Assembly: GCA_903826575.1 (NCBI GenBank)
Contig: CAIKEU010000085.1
Span: forward strand, 1-64,000
DNA from: an uncultured bacterium
GTDB taxonomy: Bacteria > Actinomycetota > Actinomycetes > S36-B12 > CAIYMF01
Length of the DNA: 64,000 nucleotides
Direction of reading: 5' to 3'
Part shown: in pieces, positions 35,611 to 44,840 of the stretch
How the letters are laid out: each line of letters opens with the position of its first letter
How positions within the stretch are numbered: the stretch's first letter is position 1
Notes under the pieces: model-generated
The model's database searches: none
What the model saw: only the letters and a program-made list of their open reading frames with translations
What the model was told of the DNA's origin: nothing
Made by a program: the position numbers and the translations under genes

Positions 35611-37710
35611 ATGACCGCTGAAGCCGTTGATCGTCCAGCTAAGGGACGTGGTGCCGCACAGGGTGGTTATTCGGCCAAGAACCTTTCCGTCCTCGAGGGC
35701 CTCGATGCCGTGCGCAAGCGCCCTGGCATGTATATCGGATCCACCGACGGTCGCGGCCTGATGCACTGTCTGTGGGAAATCATCGACAATTCCGTCGACG
35801 AAGCGCTCGCGGGTCACGCGCACTCGATTGAGGTCATCCTTCATTCCGATGGTTCGGTGGAAGTGCATGATGACGGTCGCGGAATTCCCGTCGACATTGA
35901 GCCGAAGACGAAGCTCACCGGTGTCGAGGTTGTCATGACCAAGTTGCACGCGGGTGGGAAGTTTGGTGGCGGTTCATACACCGCGTCAGGTGGTCTTCAC
36001 GGTGTCGGTGCATCGGTGGTGAATGCCCTGTCGGAGCGGCTCGATGTCGAGGTTGATCGGGACGGCAAGATCCACACCATGTCGTTCAAGCGCGGGGTTC
36101 CTGGGATCTTCGCCGGTGACGGTCCTGACCCTGAGTTCTCGAAGAAGAGTGGGCTCGTCGTAGCGGGCCGAGCTAAAAAGGGAATGACTGGCACCCGGGT
36201 GCGGTACTGGGCTGACAGGCAAATTTTTATTAAGGAAGCCACGTTCGATGTAGACGCGTTACATGCGCGCGCTCGGCAGACCGCCTTCCTGGTGCCTGGC
36301 CTATCTATCGCGATTCGAGATCGTCGTGGGTCGGAATCGCTGGACGAGACGTACTGTTTCAAAGGTGGCATCACCGAGTTTGTCGAGCATCTGGCATCTG
36401 ATGAACCTGTGACCGGAGTTCTCCGGCTTACGGGCAGTGGCCACTTCACTGAGACAGTTCCCGTTCTTGACGACAAAGGTCATATGACCTCGCAGGAGGT
36501 CGACCGTGAGCTCGGTGTGGATATCGCGGTTCGTTGGGGCGTTGGTTACGAGTCGGAAATTCGCTCGTTCGTAAACATCATTGCCACGCCCAAAGGCGGA
36601 ACTCACCTGGCCGGGTTTGAACGTGCACTCACTAAAACGATGAATGACCAGTTGCGCGCGCAGAAGATCCTGAAAGTGAGCGAAGACAACGTCACCAAGG
36701 AAGACATCGCCGAGGGCCTCACAGCTGTGGTTACTGTTCGGCTCGCCGAGCCGCAGTTCGAAGGTCAAACTAAGGAAGTGCTGGGCACACCGTCCGCAAC
36801 GCGAATCGTTAGCTCTGTCGTCAGTAAAGAACTGGCAAAGTGGTTTACCAACCCACCACGAGGCGACAAAAACGCGACCAAAGCGCTGCTCGACAAAATT
36901 GCCAACGCTTCACGCGCCCGAGTGGCGGCGCGCACCCACCGAGACGTTCAGCGACGCAAGACCGCCCTCGAATCATCCGCGCTACCTGCGAAATTGGTGG
37001 ATTGTCGCAGCGATGATCTCGAACGAAGTGAACTCTTTATCGTCGAGGGCGACAGCGCGCTCGGCACGGCGAAGTTTGCCCGCGAGTCTGAGTTTCAAGC
37101 GCTGCTGCCTATTCGAGGCAAGATCTTGAACACGCAGAAGGCCACGGTGGCCGACATGCTGAAGAACAGCGAATGTGCGTCCATCATTCAGGTCATTGGT
37201 GCAGGCTCAGGACGTACCTTTGATCTTGAGCAGGTGCGCTACGGCAAGGTGATTTTGATGTCAGACGCTGACGTCGATGGTGCGCATATTCGCTGTCTGC
37301 TTCTAACACTCGTCCATCGGTACATGTATCCGCTCCTTGAGGCGGGACGTGTGTACGCAGCGGTTCCGCCGTTGCACCGCTTCGACATTACCAATCCAGG
37401 TAGCAAGGCGAACGAGGTCCTGTACACCTACTCCGAGGACGAGTACCGAAAGACGATGGCGGAACTCACCGCCAAGGGCCGGCCGTTTAAGACTCCGCAA
37501 CGCTACAAGGGTCTAGGTGAAATGAACGCCATCCAGTTGCGAGAGACGACGATGAATCCGGCGACCCGAACCCTTCGCCGCATCACCATCTCCGAGGTCG
37601 ACGCAGCCACGGCAGTGTTTGATTTGCTGATGGGCAACGATGTAGCGCCGCGTAAGGAATTCATTGTGGATGGCGCGAACTCCCTAGATGGGGCTCGTAT
37701 CGATACGTGA
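35611..37710 (+). CDS. parE: DNA topoisomerase IV subunit B / second GyrB
   Basis: ATPase subunit of a type IIA topoisomerase. The GHKL ATP site is clear (DNSVDEAL, DDGRGIPV, and GGLHGVGASVVNALS), followed by the transducer domain. The TOPRIM domain has IVEGDSALGTAKFA and MSDADVDGAHIRCLLLTL with the metal-binding DxD, then RYKGLGEMN at the C-terminus. Its 699 residues are normal for the actinobacterial second subunit B. Its partner parC lies 19 kb away on the opposite strand; the catabolic locus separates them. AGGAGAG precedes the ATG. It ends 19 bases from the convergent HAD gene. Confidence 0.95.
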   Translation: MTAEAVDRPAKGRGAAQGGYSAKNLSVLEGLDAVRKRPGMYIGSTDGRGLMHCLWEIIDNSVDEALAGHAHSIEVILHSDGSVEVHDDGRGIPVDIEPKTKLTGVEVVMTKLHAGGKFGGGSYTASGGLHGVGASVVNALSERLDVEVDRDGKIHTMSFKRGVPGIFAGDGPDPEFSKKSGLVVAGRAKKGMTGTRVRYWADRQIFIKEATFDVDALHARARQTAFLVPGLSIAIRDRRGSESLDETYCFKGGITEFVEHLASDEPVTGVLRLTGSGHFTETVPVLDDKGHMTSQEVDRELGVDIAVRWGVGYESEIRSFVNIIATPKGGTHLAGFERALTKTMNDQLRAQKILKVSEDNVTKEDIAEGLTAVVTVRLAEPQFEGQTKEVLGTPSATRIVSSVVSKELAKWFTNPPRGDKNATKALLDKIANASRARVAARTHRDVQRRKTALESSALPAKLVDCRSDDLERSELFIVEGDSALGTAKFARESEFQALLPIRGKILNTQKATVADMLKNSECASIIQVIGAGSGRTFDLEQVRYGKVILMSDADVDGAHIRCLLLTLVHRYMYPLLEAGRVYAAVPPLHRFDITNPGSKANEVLYTYSEDEYRKTMAELTAKGRPFKTPQRYKGLGEMNAIQLRETTMNPATRTLRRITISEVDAATAVFDLLMGNDVAPRKEFIVDGANSLDGARIDT

Positions 37711-37729
37711 TCGAAGGATGGACGACGAA

Positions 37730-38368
37730 CTACACGCCGAGTAGTTCGCGAAGCCCACTAACCGATCCGGCCGGATCGGTGGTTTCAAAGCGGAAGCCCT
37801 GCATGCCGGCGGCGATCGCGCCATCAATGTTCACGGTGAGATCGTCAATGAACAGCACCCGGCTCGGGTCGATATCGAGGATCCGTGCACACGCGCTGTA
37901 CGCCTCGACCAGAGGTTTGCGCACTCCAATGTCCAGCGAGTCGACAATGTTTTCAAAGTAGTGCGCTAGCTCCCATGTTGGCTTCCAGCCGTCGCCAAGA
38001 AACTTCGTAGCATCGTTGGTGAGCACCGCTTGGCGGTATGACTGTGGGATGTCGCCGAGTAGCCCCAGTACCACGGGTCGTCCGCGGCCTTCCCAACCGA
38101 GTTCCCGCAAGGATTCATAAATGTGCAGGCCCGGGACAGTTTCGCGTGCAAGGTTTTCGATGTCTCGCCAATACTCAGGCTCGTCTCGCTCACCGGAGTC
38201 AACCTGATCGTAGGCAGGGTCGCCCTCGGATGAGAATGGACCGCGTGGCAGCGTGCCGACGGGCATTCCGGTGTGCTCTTCGAGTTCGGTGAATCGCTCA
38301 AAGGGGCTTTGGTAAACAACCTGGCCGATGTCCCAAAGCACAACGTCGATCGAAGGGTTTTTTGTCAT
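37730..38368 (-). CDS. HAD-superfamily hydrolase, last gene of the minus-strand catabolic operon
   Basis: A 212-residue HAD-IA-like protein. The nucleophile aspartate is in VVLWDIGQV, the Thr/Asn of motif II in VLTNDATKF, a lysine in VRKPLVEAY and the acidic motif IV in VLFIDDLTVN. The Asp normally two residues after the nucleophile is Gly, as in some active HAD-IA phosphatases such as YihX, so activity is possible. It resembles the HAD protein at 53263-53910, including the N-terminal GPF...EYW region. It overlaps the Rieske ferredoxin gene by ATGA. A phosphatase role on a pathway phosphate ester is an attractive guess. Confidence 0.8.
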   Translation of the reverse strand: MTKNPSIDVVLWDIGQVVYQSPFERFTELEEHTGMPVGTLPRGPFSSEGDPAYDQVDSGERDEPEYWRDIENLARETVPGLHIYESLRELGWEGRGRPVVLGLLGDIPQSYRQAVLTNDATKFLGDGWKPTWELAHYFENIVDSLDIGVRKPLVEAYSACARILDIDPSRVLFIDDLTVNIDGAIAAGMQGFRFETTDPAGSVSGLRELLGV

Positions 38369-38730
38369 GAGCGTTCCTCACGTGCGGCGGCTAGGAGTGC
38401 TTCGCGGATAGATAGTTTTGGGGCCGGTGCTGGAACATCAATCACGATCGCATCACCAATGATTTCAACGTTGAATCGCGTCAATCGTGAACCGGGGGAG
38501 TGATGGCGCTCGCCCGTGCGTAAGTCGTAACGCCAGAGATGCGCTGGGCAGGTGACGATGCACTCGCGCAGAACACCCTGTGCAAGCGAGTTACCTCGAT
38601 GGCCGCACTCGTCCTGGTATGCGACGACCTCGCCATCAATGAGTGCGACGAGAACTGCCGTGCCCTCGCTGGACGTGGTGACACGCCCTTGTTGCATCAC
38701 CTCGTCGAGCGAGACCGACACCTCGGTCAT
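38365..38730 (-). CDS. Rieske-type [2Fe-2S] ferredoxin
   Basis: A 121-residue soluble Rieske ferredoxin that carries single electrons to an oxygenase. Cluster ligands are Cys42, His44, Cys61 and His64 (CGH and CPAH). It has no transmembrane segment and no catalytic iron domain, so it is an electron carrier. It is translationally coupled to both neighbours in the lower-pathway operon. The oxygenase it most probably serves is the Rieske alpha subunit at 51741-52997 in the divergent operon, with the reductase at 53936-55270. The residues after about 100 (APKLSIREALLAA) are a short non-canonical tail. Confidence 0.9.
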   Translation of the reverse strand: MTEVSVSLDEVMQQGRVTTSSEGTAVLVALIDGEVVAYQDECGHRGNSLAQGVLRECIVTCPAHLWRYDLRTGERHHSPGSRLTRFNVEIIGDAIVIDVPAPAPKLSIREALLAAAREERS

Positions 38731-40196
38731 GACGGGAACTGAACGACGACAGCCTTTGACTCAGTGAAGAACTCCTCTGAGTACTTACCGCCCTCGCGAC
38801 CGATACCGGAATCCTTGGCACCTCCGAAGGGAGCGCGGAGGTCTCGAATGAAGAAGCAGTTGACCCACATCGTGCCCGTACGGACCTCCTGGGCAACCTT
38901 GTGGGCGGTGTTGAGGTTGTTCGTCCAGATCTGTCCCGCGAGCCCGTATCGGTTGGCATTGGCCAATACGATGGCGTCGTCCACGGTGTCGAAAGGTACG
39001 ACCACTTGCACGGGCCCGAAGATTTCTTCTTGGGCGATACGCCACGAGTTGTCGACATCGGCAAAAACAGTGGGGGCGACGTAATTGCCTTTAGCAAGTT
39101 CGCCCGTCGTTACCCGCTGGCCGCCCGTCATGAGTTTGGCACCTTCTTGATGGCCTAATTCTATGTAGGACATGACTTTATCGAGGTGCTCGGTGGAAAC
39201 CAATGGACCGATCTGGGTTGTCGAATCGCGTGGATCGCCCACGATTAGTGCCTCAGTTGCTTCGATATAGCGGGCTAGGAACTCGTCGTAGATGGAGCGC
39301 TGAACGAGCAGCCGCGAACCGGCCAGGCACACTTCACCTTGATTACGGAAGATGCCATCGATGGTGCCCTTAATGGCACGATCCATGTCGGCGTCTTCCA
39401 TAACGATGGCCGCGCTTTTGCCACCAAGTTCGAACGACACTCGCTTGAGGGTCTGGGCCGCGTTGGCCATGATGATGCGGCCGGTAGCACTTTCACCTGT
39501 GAACGTAACGAGATCGACACCCGGGTGCGTCGTGAGTCGCTCACCGGCTGCGTCGGGGCCGAACCCCTGAACGACATTGAAGACGCCCTCGGGCATCCCT
39601 GCCTCAGCAAAACATTCCGCCAGAATTGACGCGGTGACGGGGGACTGCTCAGCGGGTTTGAGAACGACGGTGTTGCCAAAGGCGAGTGCCGGTGCAACCT
39701 TCCACGACGCGAGCATCATCGGGAAGTTCCACGGTGAGATACACGCCGAGACGCCTACCGGATCGCGGAGTGTGTAGGTGAAGACGTTCTCCCAGGGCTT
39801 GGGGAACGCTTCAGTGTGCTGCTGCTCGGCGAAGTCGGCGAAGAATCGGAAGTTGTATGCAGTGCGCGGTACATCTTTGGAGCGCGATTCAGCGATCGGC
39901 TTACCCATATCGCGGGTCTCCCACGCGGCGAGTTCATCAAGCCGTGCCTCGATGTTGTCCGCCGCCTTGTGAATGATTTTGCGACGCTGGGTGGGGCTCA
40001 TCTTCGGCCACGGGCCCTCGTCGAATGCCCGACGCGCTGCTTCAACGGCGCGATCAGCGTCCGCTGTCGATCCTTCTGCGACATGGGCGATGACGGCATT
40101 GTCGATCGGCGAAATCGATTCGAAGGTTTTGCCGTCGATACTGTCAACGAATTCACCGTTGATGAAGTGCTGGACGTTCTTGGGTTCGGTGGTCAT
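38727..40196 (-). CDS. dmpC: 2-Hydroxymuconic semialdehyde dehydrogenase
   Basis: NAD-dependent aldehyde dehydrogenase of the oxalocrotonate branch: it oxidises 2-hydroxymuconic semialdehyde to 4-oxalocrotonate. General dehydrogenase motifs are ISPWNFPMML, FELGGKSAAIVMEDAD and the catalytic cysteine in NQGEVCLAGSR. The C-terminal WVNCFFIRDLRAPFGGAKDSGIGREGG closely follows the DmpC/XylG signature, with the Arg-Asp-Leu-Arg loop that distinguishes it from betaine or vanillin dehydrogenases. The 489-residue length is typical. The substrate could carry a side chain, as for the homoprotocatechuate enzyme. Overlaps both neighbours by four bases. Confidence 0.9.
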   Translation of the reverse strand: MTTEPKNVQHFINGEFVDSIDGKTFESISPIDNAVIAHVAEGSTADADRAVEAARRAFDEGPWPKMSPTQRRKIIHKAADNIEARLDELAAWETRDMGKPIAESRSKDVPRTAYNFRFFADFAEQQHTEAFPKPWENVFTYTLRDPVGVSACISPWNFPMMLASWKVAPALAFGNTVVLKPAEQSPVTASILAECFAEAGMPEGVFNVVQGFGPDAAGERLTTHPGVDLVTFTGESATGRIIMANAAQTLKRVSFELGGKSAAIVMEDADMDRAIKGTIDGIFRNQGEVCLAGSRLLVQRSIYDEFLARYIEATEALIVGDPRDSTTQIGPLVSTEHLDKVMSYIELGHQEGAKLMTGGQRVTTGELAKGNYVAPTVFADVDNSWRIAQEEIFGPVQVVVPFDTVDDAIVLANANRYGLAGQIWTNNLNTAHKVAQEVRTGTMWVNCFFIRDLRAPFGGAKDSGIGREGGKYSEEFFTESKAVVVQFPS

Positions 40197-40423
40197 GACT
40201 CATCCTTGGCAGAGGCTTGGGCTGCGGCGTGGGCTGCGCGAGATACGGACATGGGGACGCCGGCGGTACTCCAGTCGTCACCGCTAACTTCGTACAGCGC
40301 AACACGTACGCTCTCGGGTTTGGAGCCGAGTGAATCGACGGCTGCTTGCGTGAGGGCGGCCATGAGCGCATGTTTCTGCTCGGTGGTGCGGCCCTCAATC
40401 ATCGTGACCTGAATAAATGGCAT
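40193..40423 (-). CDS. dmpI: 4-Oxalocrotonate tautomerase
   Basis: A 76-residue member of the 4-OT family that isomerises the dienol of 4-oxalocrotonate to its keto form. Pro1, the catalytic base after Met removal, is followed by FIQVTMIEGRT; the helix with EQKHALMAALTQAAVDSLG and the VRVALYEV strand complete the fold. The C-terminal tail is slightly longer than in the 62-residue Pseudomonas enzyme. AGAGGA precedes the ATG nine bases after the decarboxylase gene. Confidence 0.9.
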   Translation of the reverse strand: MPFIQVTMIEGRTTEQKHALMAALTQAAVDSLGSKPESVRVALYEVSGDDWSTAGVPMSVSRAAHAAAQASAKDES

Positions 40424-40432
40424 TGGATCCTC

Positions 40433-41209
40433 TTAGCGGCAGGCGAGCTCGACGGTGCCGAGCCGGTCGAAGCGGGCAACGACGGTATCTCCGGGGGCGA
40501 CGGGGATGGCTTCTGTGAGCGCTCCGGCCATAACTACTTGACCTTTAGTCAAGCCGCGCCCACGACGTGCCAGCTCACGTACGAGCCAGGCCACTGAGGC
40601 GGCCGGGTGGCCAAGTACTGCGGCCCCCGCAGCCGTGGCGATGAGCTCGCCGTTCTTCTCAAAGACACATCCGGTGAGACGTAGGTCGATACCTTTGGGG
40701 TCGATGTAGGTGCCGCCCAAGGTGAAGGCGGCCGACGAGGCGTTGTCAGCAACGACGTCATTGAATGTGAACGCGTACCCGGTGAAGCGTGAATCAAGTA
40801 CGTCGATAGCGCCAAAAACGGCCTCAGTCGCGGCCAGAACATGAGCGGCCGTGACGTCAGGCCCCTCAAGATCTCGGTTGATAAGGAACGCGATCTCAGG
40901 CTCGCAGCGCGGTTGGATAAATCGACCACACTCGACGCTCTGCCCAACATCGATCTGCATGTCGTCGGTGAGCCAACCAAAGAGTGGTTGATCGACTTTC
41001 ATCTGACGCTGTTTGGCTACGCTGGTGAGGCCAAGCTTGGCACCCACGACCTTAGCGCCGGAATCTACGCGGGCGTAGACAACTGCGTCTTGAACCGTCA
41101 GTGCCTCGTCGATGGTGAGATCTGGCCAGGTGTTAGTCAGCGGTTCAGTCGCGGTGCGATTGCGCACGGCGCTGAGTAGACGTTCAGCGATTGGGGCGAT
41201 GTCGTTCAT
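40433..41209 (-). CDS. dmpH: 4-Oxalocrotonate (2-oxo-3-hexenedioate) decarboxylase
   Basis: Mg-dependent decarboxylase giving 2-hydroxypenta-2,4-dienoate; 258 residues in the hydratase/decarboxylase family. Family parts are VVGAKLGLTSVAKQRQM, PRCEPEIAFLI, VVADNASSAAF, and GAAVLGHPAASVAWLV. I assign decarboxylase instead of hydratase because QPLFGWLTDDM and SRFTGYAFTFNDVVADNAS match DmpH, while the paralogue at 43168-43956 has the hydratase-type [15 protein letters not shown]. The two assignments support each other, but distinguishing the families by eye carries some risk. Overlaps the aldolase gene by ATGA. Confidence 0.85.
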   Translation of the reverse strand: MNDIAPIAERLLSAVRNRTATEPLTNTWPDLTIDEALTVQDAVVYARVDSGAKVVGAKLGLTSVAKQRQMKVDQPLFGWLTDDMQIDVGQSVECGRFIQPRCEPEIAFLINRDLEGPDVTAAHVLAATEAVFGAIDVLDSRFTGYAFTFNDVVADNASSAAFTLGGTYIDPKGIDLRLTGCVFEKNGELIATAAGAAVLGHPAASVAWLVRELARRGRGLTKGQVVMAGALTEAIPVAPGDTVVARFDRLGTVELACR

Positions 41210-42255
41210 GACGTTCCCTCCATCGCAGCATGCTTGCGAGCAAGTTCGACTGCGACATCGATAATCATGTCCTCTTGGCCACCCACTGCTTTGCGGGCAC
41301 CGAGTTCGAGCAGAATCTCTGCCTGTGACACGCCGTAGCGTTCGGCGGCCTTTTGCGCGTGCAGAAGGAAAGAGCCATAGACACCTGCGTAGCCGAGGAG
41401 CAGACCTGCACGGTCTACAACCTGAGCACGTGGCATGAGCGGACGCGTGATTTCTTCGGCAACGTCCATGAGTGCCAGTGGATTGACGCCACTGTTGATG
41501 CCGTTCTTCTCGCAGACCGCGGCCAGAATCTCCGTTGGGCAGTTACCAGCGCCGGCACCCAGCCCTGCACTGGTTCCGTCAAGGTTCCGGGCACCTTCTT
41601 CGTAAGCGGCTATCGAGTTTGCCACGGCAAGTTGGAGATTTTGGTGGGCGTGCACGCCGAGTGGAACGTTGATTCCACCTACAATTTCGGCGACGCGTGC
41701 GCGGACTTCATTTGTCGTCATGGCCCCGGCCGAGTCGGCGATGTAAATCGTGTCAGCGCCGTACGACTCAAGTAGTCGGGCCTGTTGGAGCAATCCCTCG
41801 GGAGTATTCATGTGGGACATCATCAAGAAGCCCACCGCTTCCATCCCGAGATCATGGGCGATCTTGATATGTTGCTCAGTGATGTCAGCCTCGGTGCAAT
41901 GCACCGCAATGCGAGCCACGCCAACGCCGAGATCACGAACGCGACGTAGATCGTCGACCGTGCCGATCCCTGGCACTAGTAGGCAGGCGATCTGCGCATT
42001 CGTTGTCGCGTTGACTGCGGCTTCTATGAGCTCGAGTTCGTTAACCTTGCTGAATCCGTAGTTGAAGGACGATCCACCAAGGCCGTCGCCGTGCGCTACC
42101 TCAATGACCTGTACGCCGGCGGCGTCGAGCCCACGCACGATCGCCTCCACCTGACTAACTTCGTACTGGTGTGAGATGGCATGTGATCCATCGCGCAACG
42201 TCGAGTCGATGAGCCGGAAGTCACGTGCGGGAGCTTCGGTTGCAACGGCGGTCAT
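41206..42255 (-). CDS. dmpG: 4-Hydroxy-2-oxovalerate aldolase
   Basis: Cleaves 4-hydroxy-2-oxovalerate to pyruvate and acetaldehyde. The HMGL-like TIM barrel has [12 protein letters not shown] with the catalytic Arg and metal-binding Asp, the His in SHQYEV, and a later [13 protein letters not shown] metal motif. The C-terminal communication domain ([17 protein letters not shown], then QEDMIIDVA) is the part that contacts the acylating dehydrogenase, into which acetaldehyde is channelled. The 349-residue length is normal. ATGA overlaps on both sides tie it to dmpF and dmpH. Confidence 0.96.
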   Translation of the reverse strand: MTAVATEAPARDFRLIDSTLRDGSHAISHQYEVSQVEAIVRGLDAAGVQVIEVAHGDGLGGSSFNYGFSKVNELELIEAAVNATTNAQIACLLVPGIGTVDDLRRVRDLGVGVARIAVHCTEADITEQHIKIAHDLGMEAVGFLMMSHMNTPEGLLQQARLLESYGADTIYIADSAGAMTTNEVRARVAEIVGGINVPLGVHAHQNLQLAVANSIAAYEEGARNLDGTSAGLGAGAGNCPTEILAAVCEKNGINSGVNPLALMDVAEEITRPLMPRAQVVDRAGLLLGYAGVYGSFLLHAQKAAERYGVSQAEILLELGARKAVGGQEDMIIDVAVELARKHAAMEGTS

Positions 42256-43157
42256 GCCGATACCTCCTGGTGGGTTGCGATTGCTTCGCCCACGCGAACT
42301 GCGGCGGCGGTCATAATGTCGAGATTCCCTGCGTAGGTTGGTAGGTAGTCGCCGGCTCCCTCAACCTCGAGCAGAACGACGACACGATGCGGCACGACGC
42401 CACCAGGTGTGTTGAACGGACCCTCTTCAATAACGGGCTCCTGCTTGAGGCGGTAGCCCGGCACATACTTGGCCACGTCCGCGACCATGCTGATCACTGA
42501 TTCGCGGACGGCATCGTGGTCCGTGCCTTCCGGTAGTGCGCAAAACACGGTGTTGCGCATCAGGATCGGTGGCTCGGCTGGGTTCAAGATGATGATTGCT
42601 TTACCGATTTCAGCGCCGCCGATCTCCTCGAGGGCCTTGGACGTGGTGCGGGTGAATTCGTCAATGTTCTGACGTGTTCCCGGCCCCGCAGATTTCGAGG
42701 AAACGGTTGAGACCATCTCTGCGTAAGGCACCCGGGTAACGCGACTGACCGCAGCAACCATCGGTGTTGTCGCCTGGCCACCACACGTCACCATGTTGAC
42801 GTTCGGGGCGTCGAGGTGCTCCATCAAGTTCACCGGTGGAATTACCTTCGGTCCGCGAGCTGCCGGTGTGAGATCCACGGCCGTGATCCCAAGTTCTGCG
42901 AGCACCTTGGCATGACGAACGTGCACATAAGCGCTCGTCGCGTCGAAGACAAGCTTCACCGCATTGGGGTTTTCACTTACCCAATCGATGCCATTGGCTG
43001 GTGCCTCGTAGCCAAGCGCACGTGCTCGGGCAAGCCCGTCACTTTCGGGGTCGATCCCAATGAGGGCAACAAGATCGAGCTGATCCGAACGGCCAAGTTT
43101 GTACATCAGGTCGGTTCCGATGTTTCCGGAGCCAATGATGGCAACAGGTAATCCCAC
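42252..43157 (-). CDS. dmpF: Acetaldehyde dehydrogenase (acylating)
   Basis: Partner of the aldolase: converts acetaldehyde, NAD+ and CoA to acetyl-CoA. Rossmann motif [14 protein letters not shown] at the N-terminus, catalytic cysteine in [17 protein letters not shown], and the conserved PRGP-like [14 protein letters not shown] loop. 301 residues. The start is a GTG preceded by GAGAGGAAC. It follows the hydratase gene by ten bases and overlaps the aldolase gene. Together these finish the pathway to central metabolism. Confidence 0.95.
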   Translation of the reverse strand: MGLPVAIIGSGNIGTDLMYKLGRSDQLDLVALIGIDPESDGLARARALGYEAPANGIDWVSENPNAVKLVFDATSAYVHVRHAKVLAELGITAVDLTPAARGPKVIPPVNLMEHLDAPNVNMVTCGGQATTPMVAAVSRVTRVPYAEMVSTVSSKSAGPGTRQNIDEFTRTTSKALEEIGGAEIGKAIIILNPAEPPILMRNTVFCALPEGTDHDAVRESVISMVADVAKYVPGYRLKQEPVIEEGPFNTPGGVVPHRVVVLLEVEGAGDYLPTYAGNLDIMTAAAVRVGEAIATHQEVSA

Positions 43158-43167
43158 GATGTTCCTC

Positions 43168-43956
43168 TCAGACGATCCGTGCAGTGACGGGGCCTAGTCG
43201 GTCGAACTCTGCTCGATATGTTTCGCCTGCTGTGATGGGCACAGCGGCGTGTAGTGCGCCGGTCATGACGATGGATCCGGCCGGAAGTTTCTCGCCGAAG
43301 CCAGCCAAGGTTCGTACGAGCCAGGCAACTGCCGCGGCCGGATCGCCAAGTGCAGCCGCCCCGGCACCCGTCGCGATGACCTCACCGTCGCGCGTGAACA
43401 CCATGCCCAGTAGACGCAGGTCCACATCAGCAATCGGGGTGGGCCGACCAGAGATGACGATGGCACCAGATGAGGCCATGTCAGCAACAGTGTCGGGCAG
43501 TTTGATCTTCCAATCAGCAACTCGACTATCGACGAGCTCCATCGCAGCCACGACTCCGTCAGTCGCGCGAATCACGTCAATTGCTGTGCAATCTGGACCT
43601 TCCAGATCCGCCCCGAGGGTGAGCGCGATTTCAGCCTCGAGTCGGGGTGCGATGTAATCGCCGACTGAGATTGCAACGCCATCGCGATTCACATGGCTTG
43701 CCATAACTGGCGCGAAGTCGGGAGAGTCGACGTTGAGCATCTGCTGCATCGGCTTGCTTGTCAGACCGAGTTTGTAGCCGATGATGCGATCGCCGTCAGC
43801 AAGGTAACGCCGGACGATGCCCTGCTGGACTAGATACCCGTCGGCCATCGTCAAAGACGGGTCGTCCTCAGTAAGTGGGGCAATCGGCACTCGGGTGCTT
43901 CGCGCCTCGTAAAGCGCGGCGGCATAGGCGTCTGCACGTTCAGCGGACAGGCTCAT
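43168..43956 (-). CDS. dmpE: 2-Oxopent-4-enoate hydratase
   Basis: Adds water to 2-hydroxypenta-2,4-dienoate to give 4-hydroxy-2-oxovalerate. Features shared with DmpE are [59 protein letters not shown] and [19 protein letters not shown] place the start at ATG 43956, overlapping the IclR stop as ATGAG; the frame extends to 43989 inside the regulator gene. It is a paralogue of the decarboxylase at 40433-41209 and takes the same product from both the hydrolytic and the oxalocrotonate branch. Confidence 0.87.
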   Translation of the reverse strand: MSLSAERADAYAAALYEARSTRVPIAPLTEDDPSLTMADGYLVQQGIVRRYLADGDRIIGYKLGLTSKPMQQMLNVDSPDFAPVMASHVNRDGVAISVGDYIAPRLEAEIALTLGADLEGPDCTAIDVIRATDGVVAAMELVDSRVADWKIKLPDTVADMASSGAIVISGRPTPIADVDLRLLGMVFTRDGEVIATGAGAAALGDPAAAVAWLVRTLAGFGEKLPAGSIVMTGALHAAVPITAGETYRAEFDRLGPVTARIV

Positions 43957-44840
43957 CCGGATCCTTCCTGACGGGGAGAGTCGCGCCAACCGAGTCGACG
44001 GCTGATCGCAGCCGCCGCTTCGACGACGTGTCGGTTAAATCGACGAAGACTTGCTCCGTCGAGTCTTTGAATGGGGCCAGCTACGGAAAGCGCGGCGACG
44101 ACATTTCCGCGGAAGTCTCGAATCGGCGCGGCAATCGACGCGAGGCCGATCTCTGATTCGTTTACGTTCTCCGCATAACCTTGGCGACGCACCTGATCTA
44201 GCTGTTGGCGCAGAGTTGCCTGGTCGGACACTGTGTAGGGCGTTTGCTTCTTCAATTTCCAGCCGTGCAGGGTGGTGTCCAAGTCGGCTGTTGGTAGGTA
44301 TGCGAGGAGAATTTTTCCTGTCGATGTGCAGTGCGCATCATTTCGGTGACCAACCCGGCCAAAGAGGCGGATCGTCTGCGGGCTCTCGCGACGTTCGACG
44401 TAGACCACTTCGCGACCATCAAGGACGGCGATCTGAATCGTCTCCTGGGTGATGTTGCGAAGTTGATCCATCACCGGGCTCGCCGCAGTGTGAATGTCGA
44501 GTGACGCCTGCACATTCGCGCCGAGCTCATGCATGATCAGGCCGAGTCGGTAGAGACCGCTTTCTGGATCCTGTTCGAGAAGACGTTCCTCGGTCAAGGT
44601 ATTGAGTAGGCGATGGGCCGTGCTCTTGCCAATGTCGAGGCGACGAGATAACTCAGTGACACCCATCTCTCGTTCGCCGCGGCCGAATTCCTTCAAGAGT
44701 CGAGCCGCGTTGCTCACACTGGACAGCGTTGAGTGAGCCCGCTTCGGCTGATCGACCACTTCGTCAAAGTCCGGTGTTTCGGCGCTGACGGATAGTGAGG
44801 TGACTATTGGCTCGGTGGCATCAGATTTACGCGCTGCCAT
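43953..44840 (-). CDS. IclR family transcriptional regulator
   Basis: DNA-binding regulator of 295 residues. An N-terminal extension of about 30 residues precedes the winged helix (about 40-100; VTELSRRLDIGKSTAHRLLNTL), and the C-terminal IclR effector domain (about 115-285) ends in IRDFRGNVVAALSVAGP. IclR proteins such as PcaR, PcaU and PobR govern aromatic catabolism. It is the second gene of the lower-pathway operon and is coupled on both sides (TAATG with the unknown gene, ATGAG with dmpE), so it probably controls its own operon and the divergent one through the sites at 45577-45615. Confidence 0.92.
   Translation of the reverse strand: MAARKSDATEPIVTSLSVSAETPDFDEVVDQPKRAHSTLSSVSNAARLLKEFGRGEREMGVTELSRRLDIGKSTAHRLLNTLTEERLLEQDPESGLYRLGLIMHELGANVQASLDIHTAASPVMDQLRNITQETIQIAVLDGREVVYVERRESPQTIRLFGRVGHRNDAHCTSTGKILLAYLPTADLDTTLHGWKLKKQTPYTVSDQATLRQQLDQVRRQGYAENVNESEIGLASIAAPIRDFRGNVVAALSVAGPIQRLDGASLRRFNRHVVEAAAAISRRLGWRDSPRQEGSG

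Noticed and set aside
35600-35613. Alternative ATG in GAGATGCCCG just before parE
   Set aside because: It is out of frame with ParE; the ATG at 35611 has AGGAGAG at good spacing.
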